Shown here one piece after another: positions 25,684 to 33,851 of a DNA stretch of 64,000 nt. The position numbers and the translations under genes are program-made. The notes under the pieces were generated by a model. The model was given only the letters and a program-made list of their open reading frames with translations, was not told the DNA's origin and made no database searches. The stretch's first letter is position 1, and every line of letters begins with the position of its first letter. Source of the stretch: DATBDE01 sp045805605 (GTDB lineage Bacteria; Actinomycetota; Thermoleophilia; Solirubrobacterales; Solirubrobacteraceae); the NCBI GenBank assembly GCA_045805605.1, contig JBJMKX010000021.1, positions 19,944 through 83,943 of the forward strand. Direction: 5' to 3'.

Positions 25684-26696
25684 CGGTCGTCGACCTGCAC
25701 ACCCACTTCTTGCCGCGGTTCTTCGTCGAGGGGGCCGCGGCAGGGGGTGTGTTCGGCGTGCGGGTCGAGGACGGGCTCGTCGTGCACCCGCAGGGCTTCC
25801 GCTACCCCGCCGACCCTACCTTCGTGGACGTGGAGTCGAAGCTTGCGGCGATGGACGCGGCCGGCATCGACGTCTCGGTGCTCTCGAGCGCGCCGACGCT
25901 GTTCTTCTACGAGCAGGCCGCCGAGGCGGCGGTCGCGTTCGCGCGGCGCTCGAACGACGCGCTCACCGAGCTCGTAGCCGAAAGCGACCGCCTCGCCGGC
26001 CTCGCGGCCCTGCCCATGCAGGACCCCGACGCCTCCGCGGAGGAGCTCGAGCGCGCCGTGGGCGAGCTGGGCCTGCTAGGCGCGCACATCGGCACCAACG
26101 CCGGGAAGGTGCCGCTCGACGCGCCGCAGATGGAACCGGTGCTCGCGGCCGCCGAGCGCTTGGATGTGCCGTTGATGCTCCACCCGTATTACGTGGGCCC
26201 CAAGACCGGGCTCGAGGACTTCTACCTCGTCAACTCGATGGGCAACCCGCTCGACACGTCGATCGCAGCCGTGCGCCTCATTCACGCCGGCTCGCTCGAC
26301 CGCTTCCCCGGCCTACGGGTCGCGCTCGTGCACGCGGGCGGCTTCCTGCCCTACCAGATCGGCCGCTTCGACCATGCTTGGTCGGTGCGGCCCGAGGCCC
26401 GGGTGTCGCTGAACCGCCCGCCCAGCGAGTACCTCAACCGCTTCTGGATGGACACGATCACCCACGGCGACGAGGCGCTGGGCTTCCTGGCCGATCGAAT
26501 CGACCCCGACCGCCTGTACATCGGGACCGACGAGCCGTTCGACATGGCCGATTCCGACCCGGTGGGCCGGCTCGAACGCGTCGGCATCGATCTCGACGCG
26601 ACCGCGCGCGCCGCCGCCGCCCTCTTGCACACGACCCTGGAGCCGCAGCGCGCGGCCGAGACCGGAGGTGCCACATGGCAGGCCGACCAGAGATGA
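25680..26696 (+). CDS. ACMSD-type amidohydrolase (amidohydrolase 2 family), copy 1
   Basis: A 338-residue TIM-barrel metal hydrolase/decarboxylase. VDLHTHFLP near the start is the HxH metal motif; LMLHPYYVGP, ALVHAGGFLPYQIGR and IGTDEPFDM supply the remaining His and Asp. Family members are aminocarboxymuconate-semialdehyde decarboxylase and other carboxylic-acid decarboxylases or lactone hydrolases. It starts at GTG 25680 within the previous stop. It is a clear paralogue of the gene at 35118-36140, sharing the SAPTLFFY/SAAPPLFFY and GAHIG blocks, so both operons probably treat chemically similar acids. Confidence 0.85.
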   Translation: MTVVDLHTHFLPRFFVEGAAAGGVFGVRVEDGLVVHPQGFRYPADPTFVDVESKLAAMDAAGIDVSVLSSAPTLFFYEQAAEAAVAFARRSNDALTELVAESDRLAGLAALPMQDPDASAEELERAVGELGLLGAHIGTNAGKVPLDAPQMEPVLAAAERLDVPLMLHPYYVGPKTGLEDFYLVNSMGNPLDTSIAAVRLIHAGSLDRFPGLRVALVHAGGFLPYQIGRFDHAWSVRPEARVSLNRPPSEYLNRFWMDTITHGDEALGFLADRIDPDRLYIGTDEPFDMADSDPVGRLERVGIDLDATARAAAALLHTTLEPQRAAETGGATWQADQR

Positions 26697-27382
26697 GGCA
26701 GCAGCTCAACGAGCGGCTGCGGATTGACCCCGCCCGCACGGCGGTGCTGGCGATCGACACCCACCGCGGCCACCTCGACCCCGAGATCGCGACGATGCCG
26801 GTCGCGGCCGACATCGCCGAGTCGGTGGTCGAGGCTTCGGCGCGGCTGCTGCAGGCGACTCGTGCGGCGGGCATCCCGACCGCGTTCCTTGTCATGCACA
26901 ACCGCACGGTGGCCGGCCGCAGCGAGAACCTGCGCAACCCGTTCTGGCGGGCAGTGGAGGACGCGCGGGAGAAGGTCACACCGGATCTGCCGTCGACGAT
27001 CTCGGGCCACAACCTGGTCGGCTCACCCCAGACCGAGGTCATGCCCGAGTTGGCGCCGGGGCCTGACGACATCGTCATCACCTCCAAGCACCGGCTGAGC
27101 TCGTTCATCGACACCGACCTCGAGAGCTGGCTGCGCGTGCGCGACATCACGACGCTGCTGCTGATCGGCATCAACACGAACACGTGCGTGCTTTGCGCCG
27201 CGTTCGAGGCGTTCAACCGCGACTACGCGGCCATCGTCGTCAGCGACTGCGTCAACTCGATGTACGGCGAGGACCTGCACGACTTCGGGCTCGAGAACGT
27301 GGCCCGCTGCTTCGGCTGGGTCGTCACCGTCGATGATGTCGTCGACAAGCTGGCACCGGTGGCCGGAGGCGTCCCAGCGTAG
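26675..27382 (+). CDS. Isochorismatase-fold cysteine amidohydrolase 2
   Basis: A 235-residue hydrolase. The catalytic triad is Asp in AIDTHRGHLDPE, Lys in TSKHRLSSFIDTDL and Cys in GINTNTCVLCAAFEAFN. It is shorter than, and only distantly similar to, copy 1, so it should act on a different amide. I chose ATG 26675 because GGAGG lies six bases upstream; it overlaps the amidohydrolase gene by 22 bases. ATG 26693, which overlaps the stop as ATGA, is an alternative that would shorten the protein by six residues. It is the last enzyme gene before the two-component system. Confidence 0.86.
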   Translation: MAGRPEMRQQLNERLRIDPARTAVLAIDTHRGHLDPEIATMPVAADIAESVVEASARLLQATRAAGIPTAFLVMHNRTVAGRSENLRNPFWRAVEDAREKVTPDLPSTISGHNLVGSPQTEVMPELAPGPDDIVITSKHRLSSFIDTDLESWLRVRDITTLLLIGINTNTCVLCAAFEAFNRDYAAIVVSDCVNSMYGEDLHDFGLENVARCFGWVVTVDDVVDKLAPVAGGVPA

Positions 27383-27390
27383 GGAGAGCG

Positions 27391-28575
27391 TTGACCGCCA
27401 CCGCCATCTCCCGCGGGCCGGACGGGGCCATCGCTGCCCGCCAGCTCGACGCGATCATGGCCATCAGCACCGCGGTTGCCCAGGGCGAGGCGCTTGACGA
27501 CACGCTGGACCGGATCGCGGAGACGACGGCATCGTTCGTCTCGGCGCAGTCTGCGGCGGTGATCCTGCGCCGCAGCGAGTCCGCGACCGGCCTGGCGCTG
27601 GCCGGCTCGTACGGGCTCGGCGAGCAGTACGCGGAGCACCTGAACGAGACGCGGCCGCTCGAGATGGGGAAGGGCCCGTCGGGGGTGGCCGCGGCGACCG
27701 GGCATCCGCTGTGCATCGAGGACGTCTTCGCGGACGACCTGTGCGCACCTTGGTGGGGGCTGGCGATTCGCCAGCATTACCGCTCGATGATGTGCGTGCC
27801 CCTGCGCCAGGAGGACGACCGCGTGATCGGCGTCCTCAACGCCTACCGCGCGAAGCCCAGCGCGTGGACTGAACGCGAGGTCGACCTCGCCTCGCTGCTC
27901 GCCGACCATGCCGCCATCGCCATCCGCACGGCGAACCTGCTCGACGAGGCGCGCCGGCGGGTGGACGGTCTCTCGCTCATGGTGCGGTCGCTGCGCGCCC
28001 AGTCCCACGAGCACGCCAACCGGCTGCACGCGATTTACGGCCTGCTCGCGCTGGGCGAGGTCGACGAGGCGCGCCGGCTGATCGCCGCCGTGGACGGCCA
28101 GGCCAGCACGTACGGGACGGTCACCGCGTGCGTGGAGAACCCGACCCTGGCCGGATTCCTGATCGCCGAGTCGGCGATCGCGCACGAGAGCGGCATCGAC
28201 GTCCTCCTCGACCGGCGCAGTCGCCTGCGCGAGCTGCCGGGCGGCCTGACCGACCTCGACGCGGTGACGATCGTGGGGAACCTGCTCCACAACGCGGCGG
28301 AGGCGGTCGCCCCGATGCCTCCGAGCCGCCGGCGCATCTCGATCGCGCTGCTCCAGCGCCGCCACGAGACGGTGATCCGCGTCCGCGACTGGGGACCGGG
28401 CATCCCGCCGGAGAAGGTCCCCCACGTCTTCGAGCGCGCGGTCACGACGAAGCCGGGACACTCCGGCGTCGGCCTGCACCTGGTCGCGAACATCGCCAAG
28501 CGCACGGGGGGCACGGTGAGGATCGAGCACAAGCGGCCGGCGGGCGTGTCCGTCTCGGTGACCTACCCGGCGTGA
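27391..28575 (+). CDS. Cytosolic GAF-domain sensor histidine kinase (CitA/DcuS-type kinase core)
   Basis: A 394-residue kinase starting at TTG 27391 with AGGGAGAG upstream. Residues about 15-190 are a GAF domain (LDAIMAISTAVAQGEALDDT, VPLRQEDDRVIGVLNAYR). A SpoOB-type H-box follows (LRAQSHEHANRLHAIYGLL, phospho-acceptor about His206) and an HATPase_c domain (NLLHNAAEAV, RDWGPGIPP, GVGLHLVANIAKR). Usual CitA/DcuS kinases have two membrane helices and a periplasmic PAS domain; here none is seen, so the signal is intracellular, probably a pathway substrate. It overlaps the response-regulator gene. Confidence 0.9.
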   Translation: MTATAISRGPDGAIAARQLDAIMAISTAVAQGEALDDTLDRIAETTASFVSAQSAAVILRRSESATGLALAGSYGLGEQYAEHLNETRPLEMGKGPSGVAAATGHPLCIEDVFADDLCAPWWGLAIRQHYRSMMCVPLRQEDDRVIGVLNAYRAKPSAWTEREVDLASLLADHAAIAIRTANLLDEARRRVDGLSLMVRSLRAQSHEHANRLHAIYGLLALGEVDEARRLIAAVDGQASTYGTVTACVENPTLAGFLIAESAIAHESGIDVLLDRRSRLRELPGGLTDLDAVTIVGNLLHNAAEAVAPMPPSRRRISIALLQRRHETVIRVRDWGPGIPPEKVPHVFERAVTTKPGHSGVGLHLVANIAKRTGGTVRIEHKRPAGVSVSVTYPA

Positions 28576-29297
28576 GCTCGCTCGCCGACATGGGCCCGAC
28601 GCCGGGCACGCAGGACGCGAGCTGGCGCGTGCTGATCGTGGAGGACAGCCCGGTGGTCGCCGAGGTGCACCGGCGCCTGGTCGAGACGACGCCCGGGTTC
28701 ATCGCGCTCGACGTCGCAACAGACGGGGAGGCCGCCTACCGCGCGGCGCTGCGCATGCGGCCCGATCTCGCCATCGTCGACCTCTCGATGCCCGGCAGCG
28801 ACGGGCGCTCGTTTTTGCGTCGGGTGCGCCAGGAGAGCCTGCCGCTGGAGATCATCGTGGTGACCGCCTCGCGTGACGCGCCGACCGTGCGCGAGACGCT
28901 GCACCTCGGCGTCATCGACTACCTCGTCAAGCCATTCGCGCCCGAGCGGCTGCAGCGGGCGCTCGGCGCCTTTTCCCAGCGCGCCCGCGCCCTGAGGCGC
29001 GCCCAGCTCGGCCAGGACGCCGTCGACCTCATCCACAGCTCGGGCGCGCCGCGCCTGCACCCGTTGCCCAAGGGGCTCAAGCGCTCGACGCTATCCGCCG
29101 TGCGCGGTGCGATCGCGCGGGCTGACCGCCCCCTCAGCGCCGAAGAGCTCGGGCGGATGATCGGCGTCGCCCGCGTCACCGCTCGCCGCTACCTCGACTA
29201 CCTCGACGTCATCGGCGCGGTGCGGCTCGAGCGGGAGTGCCGAGGCCCGGGCCGCCCGCTCAACCGCTATCACCACGTCGGGCCGAAGAAGGCCTAG
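28572..29297 (+). CDS. CitB/DcuR-type response regulator
   Basis: A 241-residue regulator. The receiver domain at residues about 18-135 has acidic pocket VEDSP, phospho-acceptor Asp70 in AIVDLSMPG, VVTAS and the conserved Lys in YLVKPF. The C-terminal part has a CitT/DcuR-style HTH (RPLSAEELGRMIGVARVTAR then RRYLDYL). GTG 28572 overlaps the kinase stop (GTGA), making a cotranscribed pair. It should activate transport or catabolic genes nearby when the GAF kinase senses its ligand. The binding site was not identified. Confidence 0.9.
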   Translation: MSSLADMGPTPGTQDASWRVLIVEDSPVVAEVHRRLVETTPGFIALDVATDGEAAYRAALRMRPDLAIVDLSMPGSDGRSFLRRVRQESLPLEIIVVTASRDAPTVRETLHLGVIDYLVKPFAPERLQRALGAFSQRARALRRAQLGQDAVDLIHSSGAPRLHPLPKGLKRSTLSAVRGAIARADRPLSAEELGRMIGVARVTARRYLDYLDVIGAVRLERECRGPGRPLNRYHHVGPKKA

Positions 29298-29302
29298 CAG
29301 CG

Positions 29303-30196
29303 TCACCACAGGTCTACCGTCTTGACTTTGTCCGCTGCCACCGCCGCGTGGAACGCCGCGGCCATGTCGTCGCCGCCGTGCCCGGCGTCGGCGGCCTCCT
29401 GCATGAGCTCGGCGGCGGCGGCGATCACCCGGCCGGGCAGCCCGGCCTGACGCGCGGCGGCGAGGGCGAGCCGGGCGTCCTTGACGCCGTTCTCCAGGCT
29501 CATCTGCACCGGGTAGTTGCGGGCCGCGATCATCCCGCCCTTGCTCTGGGCGTAGTCCTGGTCCATCGCAGTGTCCTCGATGGCCTGCAGGAACAGGCGG
29601 CCGTCGAGGCCTAGCCCCTCGGCGAGCGCCATCGACTCGGCCAGGCTCGCGACCGTGGCCATGATCCACGTGTTCGTGACCATCTTCATGCGGCTGCCCT
29701 GGCCGACCGGGCCGAGCCGCAGCACGTCGCCGGCGATGGCGTCGAACAGCGGCGCGCACCGCACCAGGGCCGCGTCGCTGCCGGACGCGAGCATGATCAG
29801 CTCGCCTCGCTCGGCCGGCTCCTTGGACCCCAGCACTGGCGCGTCGACCATGTTCACGCCGTGGCGCTCGGCCAGCGCGGTGAGACGCTCGGCGCCCTCG
29901 ACGCCAACCGTGCTGCACTGCACCCAGACCGCATCGGCCTCGATCCAGGTCAGGAACCCGTCCGGCCCGTGCGCGAAGGACTCGATCGCGTCGGCGTCGG
30001 GCACCATCGTCACCACCAGATCCGCGCCCTCGGTCGCTGCCGCGGCCGTGGGATGGACCGTGATGCCGTCGTCGGCCAGCGGCTCGGCGTCCGACAGCGG
30101 TCGACTCCACGCGGTGACGTCGAGGCCCGCGCCGGCCGCGCGCCGCGCCATCGCCGAGCCCATCACCCCCGTTCCGAGGAAGGCCACGCCGGTCAT
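29303..30196 (-). CDS. 3-Hydroxyisobutyrate-dehydrogenase-like NAD(P)-dependent oxidoreductase
   Basis: A 297-residue beta-hydroxyacid dehydrogenase. The Rossmann motif is FLGTGVMGSAMA at residues 5-16, DAPVLGSKEPAERGEL is the substrate loop, and the catalytic Lys is in GQGSRMKMVTNTW. Members include tartronate-semialdehyde, hydroxyisobutyrate and succinic-semialdehyde reductases. ATG 30196 overlaps the CocE-type hydrolase stop (ATGA), so the pair is one unit, convergent with the response-regulator gene (5-base gap). The exact hydroxyacid is unknown. Confidence 0.87.
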   Translation of the reverse strand: MTGVAFLGTGVMGSAMARRAAGAGLDVTAWSRPLSDAEPLADDGITVHPTAAAATEGADLVVTMVPDADAIESFAHGPDGFLTWIEADAVWVQCSTVGVEGAERLTALAERHGVNMVDAPVLGSKEPAERGELIMLASGSDAALVRCAPLFDAIAGDVLRLGPVGQGSRMKMVTNTWIMATVASLAESMALAEGLGLDGRLFLQAIEDTAMDQDYAQSKGGMIAARNYPVQMSLENGVKDARLALAAARQAGLPGRVIAAAAELMQEAADAGHGGDDMAAAFHAAVAADKVKTVDLW

Positions 30197-31953
30197 CGCG
30201 GGGGGACGACCGGCAGCAGGATCGAGGGGCGCCGGTCGGCGTCGGCGTGGAGTGTCACGGTTCCCCCGTAGGTGTCGGCGGGCCGGTCGGTGGGGTCGTC
30301 GTGCAGGAACGGGCCGCAGCCCAGGAGCTCGTTCTTGAAGTTGGACAGGAACGCGCCCGTGTGCTCCGCGTACTCGTAGTCGCGGCCCTGGATCGTGAGG
30401 GCGATCCGGTAGCCGGCCGGGATCACGATCGACGTCGGGAGGATCTCGACATCGAGCTCGACCACCTCGCCGGTTGTCAGCGGCCGGGCCTCGTCGTGCG
30501 GGTGGTAGGGCCGGTATTCCGTACTGAGCTCCGGGTCGAGCTTGCGGTGTGAGGCCCGCAACCAGCCCTGGCCCACCGGCGTATGCGGGTCGATCGCGCC
30601 CTGGAAGGTGACCTCGCTGCCGTCGGGGCCGAAGACCCGCAGGATCGCGAAGATGTCGGCGTCGCCGGTCGCCGACGACACCCACAGATTGAGGGCCGAC
30701 GGGCCCGTCAGCTCGGTGACGCGGTCGAGCGGCGGGGTCGTGAAGGTCACGCCCTCGCCGAGCGGCTCATAGCTCACGGTGGCGTCGGCGCCCGGCGGCT
30801 CGCCGAGGAGGCCCTTGGCATCGAGGTCGAGGTACATCCGCGTCCACTCGGTGTCGGGCAGCGGCCACTCCTGCTCGTGGCGCTCGGTGAACGTGCCGTC
30901 GGCTTTGCGGACCTGAAGGAGGACGCGGGGCTGCTGATCCCAGCCGGTGTCCTCGCCCTTGAGGAAGTGGCCGAAGAACCGCTTCTGGATGGCGACGCCG
31001 TAGTCGGTGTAGAAGTGGGTCCAGTGCTCGATGCCGTGCATCTCGAGCCACTTGTCCTTGGTCGCGGCGCGGACGTAGCCCTCGACGTTCCCGCGCAGGT
31101 GCAGGCCCTGGCCGCCCCAGTTGCCCGCGCTCAGCAGCGGGACGTCGATGCGTTCAAAGGCGCCCGAGCGATCGCGGTGGTAGTCGTCGTCGAGGGGGTG
31201 GGCGAGGATCTCGTTGCCGAAGTCGGACCGGTTGGCCGCGAGCTCGGCCTCGTCGAGCGTCTCGTCTCCGCAGACGAGCTGGCCGGTGTTCGGGTTGACG
31301 GGCCCGTTCTCGCCCAGGCCGTACTGGACGGTCTTGACCTGCATGTCGTACCAGTTGGCCCAGAACGTCGAGACGATGCCGCCATGGTGTGTGGCGTCGC
31401 GGTACCAGTCCGACGAGCCCTCCCACACGCACATCGCGGCCAGGTGCTCGGGCTGCAGGCCGGCGACCTGCCATTGGTTCATCCCGTAGTAGGAGATGCC
31501 GTTGAGGCCTACTTTCCCATTGCTCCAAGGCTGGGTACCCGCCCACTCGATGCAGGCGGCGAAGTCCTTGGTCTCGCGCGGTGAGAAGTGGTCGATCACG
31601 CCGGGTGAGCGGCCGCAGCCCCGGGAATCGACGCGCACGCAGGCATAGCCGTCGGGCACCCACTTCTCCGGGTCGACCACCTCCCAGTTCTGGTACTTGT
31701 TGCTCGACCCTGCGGCGACGTCGGGATGCTGCTCCACCATTCGCTGCCACGCACTCGGGTAGCCCTCCTGGAACGGCAGCCCCTTCGCGTATGGCCCGTA
31801 GCTGAGGATCACGGGGTACTGGCCCGCGCCGACCGGGCGGTAGACGTCGGCGCGCAGGACCAACCCGTCGTCGACCGCGATCGGCACGTCCCAGTCGATC
31901 TGCATGCCGTCGCGGACCTCGCTCTTCGGTCCCTCGGTGGTGGGACTGCTCAT
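30193..31953 (-). CDS. CocE/NonD-family serine hydrolase
   Basis: A 586-residue hydrolase of the X-Pro dipeptidyl-peptidase/cocaine esterase family. The core domain has VLRADVYRP near the start, the oxyanion region, and the nucleophile elbow GLNGISYYGMNQWQ (Ser about 150). The C-terminal jelly-roll domain (from about residue 350) includes TYGGTVTLHADADRRPSI. These enzymes cleave esters or amides of acyl groups. ATG 31953 has GGAG upstream; an in-frame ATG further 5' is less likely. It is the first gene of a two-gene unit, with a 149-base gap to the VOC gene that may hold its promoter. Confidence 0.86.
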   Translation of the reverse strand: MSSPTTEGPKSEVRDGMQIDWDVPIAVDDGLVLRADVYRPVGAGQYPVILSYGPYAKGLPFQEGYPSAWQRMVEQHPDVAAGSSNKYQNWEVVDPEKWVPDGYACVRVDSRGCGRSPGVIDHFSPRETKDFAACIEWAGTQPWSNGKVGLNGISYYGMNQWQVAGLQPEHLAAMCVWEGSSDWYRDATHHGGIVSTFWANWYDMQVKTVQYGLGENGPVNPNTGQLVCGDETLDEAELAANRSDFGNEILAHPLDDDYHRDRSGAFERIDVPLLSAGNWGGQGLHLRGNVEGYVRAATKDKWLEMHGIEHWTHFYTDYGVAIQKRFFGHFLKGEDTGWDQQPRVLLQVRKADGTFTERHEQEWPLPDTEWTRMYLDLDAKGLLGEPPGADATVSYEPLGEGVTFTTPPLDRVTELTGPSALNLWVSSATGDADIFAILRVFGPDGSEVTFQGAIDPHTPVGQGWLRASHRKLDPELSTEYRPYHPHDEARPLTTGEVVELDVEILPTSIVIPAGYRIALTIQGRDYEYAEHTGAFLSNFKNELLGCGPFLHDDPTDRPADTYGGTVTLHADADRRPSILLPVVPPR

Positions 31954-32102
31954 CACTCGCGTCTCCTCGTCGATGGTCGTGGAGCCGCCCATGTCGATGC
32001 TGCGAAACGGCGGCATGCTGGTCGTCAAATCGTGCAATGCCGACGGTCCTGCGCCAAGATCCGAGGTCTCCAGCAGCGACCAATATCGGCCGCGCCACCT
32101 AC
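31954..32102. other. 149-base intergenic gap between VOC gene and CocE-like gene
   Basis: No convincing gene is seen. It lies downstream of the VOC gene and upstream of the CocE-like gene, both on the minus strand, so it probably contains the terminator of one operon and the promoter of the next. No strong hairpin or clear -10/-35 pair was recognised by eye. Confidence 0.4.
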
Positions 32103-32564
32103 TCAGAGAAAGAGGGTCGCCCGCAGGTTCTCGTCGCTCTGCGGGAAGCGGTCGGCCAGGCGGCGGACTTCGGCCCGCGTGGCCGCTTGAAGCCGCCCAA
32201 CTCCCTTCGCGTCTGCCTCGACCAGGTTCCCTCCGGGGTCCCGCAGGTAGAGCTGAACGCAGTCGCCGGGGAGCTCGTAGAGGTGGTGGCCGAAAGACGT
32301 GCGGTCGAAGCAGCCGCGCCTCGCCGCCTTTGCGTAGACGGCGTCCAGCTCGTCGACGCCGATCGCGAAGTGGTGGTAGGCCGGGACGTCGCCGGGACGC
32401 TGGAACAGGTGCAGTTGGCGGTCTCCGATTCGCAGCCATTGAACGGGAAAGCCGAAGTTCGGGGTCGGGAGCCGCTCAGCTGCGAAGAGCTCGTGGTAGA
32501 AGTCGATCGACTCGGTCAGGTCGACCGCGCTCACGCTGACGTGGTTCAAGCTCGGGCTCGCCAC
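32103..32564 (-). CDS. VOC-superfamily (glyoxalase/dioxygenase-like) protein
   Basis: A 153-residue protein of one VOC unit: LNHVSVSAVDLTESIDFYHE at the N-terminus supplies the first metal-type His, AYHHFAIGVDEL begins the second beta-alpha-beta module, and LYLRDPGGNLVEAD carries the usual glutamate. It is likely a metal-dependent lyase, isomerase or ring-cleavage enzyme, or a fosfomycin-type protein. Start GTG 32564 lies three bases after the M24 stop with no clear Shine-Dalgarno. It is the last gene of the ten-gene operon headed by the XRE-cupin regulator. Confidence 0.82.
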   Translation of the reverse strand: MASPSLNHVSVSAVDLTESIDFYHELFAAERLPTPNFGFPVQWLRIGDRQLHLFQRPGDVPAYHHFAIGVDELDAVYAKAARRGCFDRTSFGHHLYELPGDCVQLYLRDPGGNLVEADAKGVGRLQAATRAEVRRLADRFPQSDENLRATLFL

Positions 32565-32567
32565 CGG

Positions 32568-33851
32568 TCAGAGGAGGAGGCGCTCCTCGAACGCCGTCCG
32601 CGTCAGCGGCCGCCCGCCGTCGACGTCGACCATGATCGTGTCCTCCAACCGCACGCCGCCACCGCCGCGTACCCCCGGCACCCAGATCAGCGGCTCGAGC
32701 GCGAAGGTCATGCCGACCTCGAGCGGCACGGTTTCGGCTCCCGGCTGCTGCTCGCCGACGTACGGGGGTTCGTTCGCGCCTGCGCCGAGGCCGTGACCGA
32801 TGAACAGGCTGATGAAGTGGTCGGCCAGTCCGCGCTCGCGGGCTACCGCGACCGTCGCCTCGGCCACGTCGTCGTTCGTGTTCGGCGGCTTCATGGCCGC
32901 GCGTCCCGCCTCGAGGGCCTGATAGACCGTCGTGTAGATCTCCTGTTGGCGGCGGCTGGGCCTGCCGCAGATCGTGGTCCGGCCCATGTCGGCGAAGTAG
33001 CCGCTCCACATCGCGCCGATGTCGATGAACACCAGGTCGCCCTCTCGGATGATCTTGTCGGTGCAGAGGCGGTTGGGCGGGGACATGTGCTCACCCGAAG
33101 CCACGAACGGCGTGACCACGTGGGCCATCTCGCCGCCGAGGCGGTACAGGGTTCGCATCGCCTCGCCGGCCACCTCGGTCTCGCGCACGCCCGGAGCGAC
33201 CGCCGCGATCGCCGTCTCGGTCACGGCCTCGGCGATGGCGGCGGCCTCCTCCATGAGCGCGATCTCCTCGGGGAGCTTGACCCGGCGCGCCTCATGCATG
33301 AGCGAGTCGCCGTCGTCGAGCACGAGCCCGGGAAGCGCGCGCTCGAGCGCAAGCACCTGGATGTAGGAGCACTCGTCGATGCCGAGCCGGCCGCTGTCGA
33401 GGTCGTGCCGCGCCAGCAGCGGAGCGATCGTTGTCTGCACGGCGCCCTCGATCAGGCCCCGCGCCTCGAGGATCGGAATCGCGTGGAGCTCGTCGATCCA
33501 CGTCATGGCGTTCCTCGAGCGCTGGAGGTCGCCCCCGGAGACCAGCATGATCGGATCCGCTCCGCGGACCAGCAGGCAGCCGTTGAGGAGCGAGCTCTTC
33601 CCGGCGATCAACTGCGCACGCATCCCGGTCAGGTAGCGGACGTTCTCGTCCTTGTAGAGCAGGAGCGCATCGAGATCGGACTCGGCGAGCAGCGCCTGCA
33701 CGCGCTCGAGCCGCGCCATGCGCAGCTCGCCGAGGTCCGGTCGCGCCTCGTAGTCCGCGCGGAACTGGCCGTGGGCGAACTGGCCCAGGTCAGCTCGCCT
33801 GCGGCCCCGGCGCGCGCGGGACCGATGGCCGTCCGTGATCGGCTTGCTCAT
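32568..33851 (-). CDS. M24 metallopeptidase / creatinase-fold protein, copy 1
   Basis: A 427-residue protein with creatinase N-domain (residues about 45-175) and pita-bread domain. All five metal ligands are recognisable: Asp and Asp in FIDIGAMWSGYFADMGR, His in FIGHGLGAGANEPPY, Glu in FALEPLIW and Glu in VRLEDTIM. This favours an Xaa-Pro-aminopeptidase-like or metal-dependent hydrolase over true creatinase, which is metal-free. Its stop lies three bases before the VOC start. ATG 33851 overlaps the preceding stop (ATGA). A second, quite different M24 gene stands near the head of the same operon. Confidence 0.87.
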   Translation of the reverse strand: MSKPITDGHRSRARRGRRRADLGQFAHGQFRADYEARPDLGELRMARLERVQALLAESDLDALLLYKDENVRYLTGMRAQLIAGKSSLLNGCLLVRGADPIMLVSGGDLQRSRNAMTWIDELHAIPILEARGLIEGAVQTTIAPLLARHDLDSGRLGIDECSYIQVLALERALPGLVLDDGDSLMHEARRVKLPEEIALMEEAAAIAEAVTETAIAAVAPGVRETEVAGEAMRTLYRLGGEMAHVVTPFVASGEHMSPPNRLCTDKIIREGDLVFIDIGAMWSGYFADMGRTTICGRPSRRQQEIYTTVYQALEAGRAAMKPPNTNDDVAEATVAVARERGLADHFISLFIGHGLGAGANEPPYVGEQQPGAETVPLEVGMTFALEPLIWVPGVRGGGGVRLEDTIMVDVDGGRPLTRTAFEERLLL

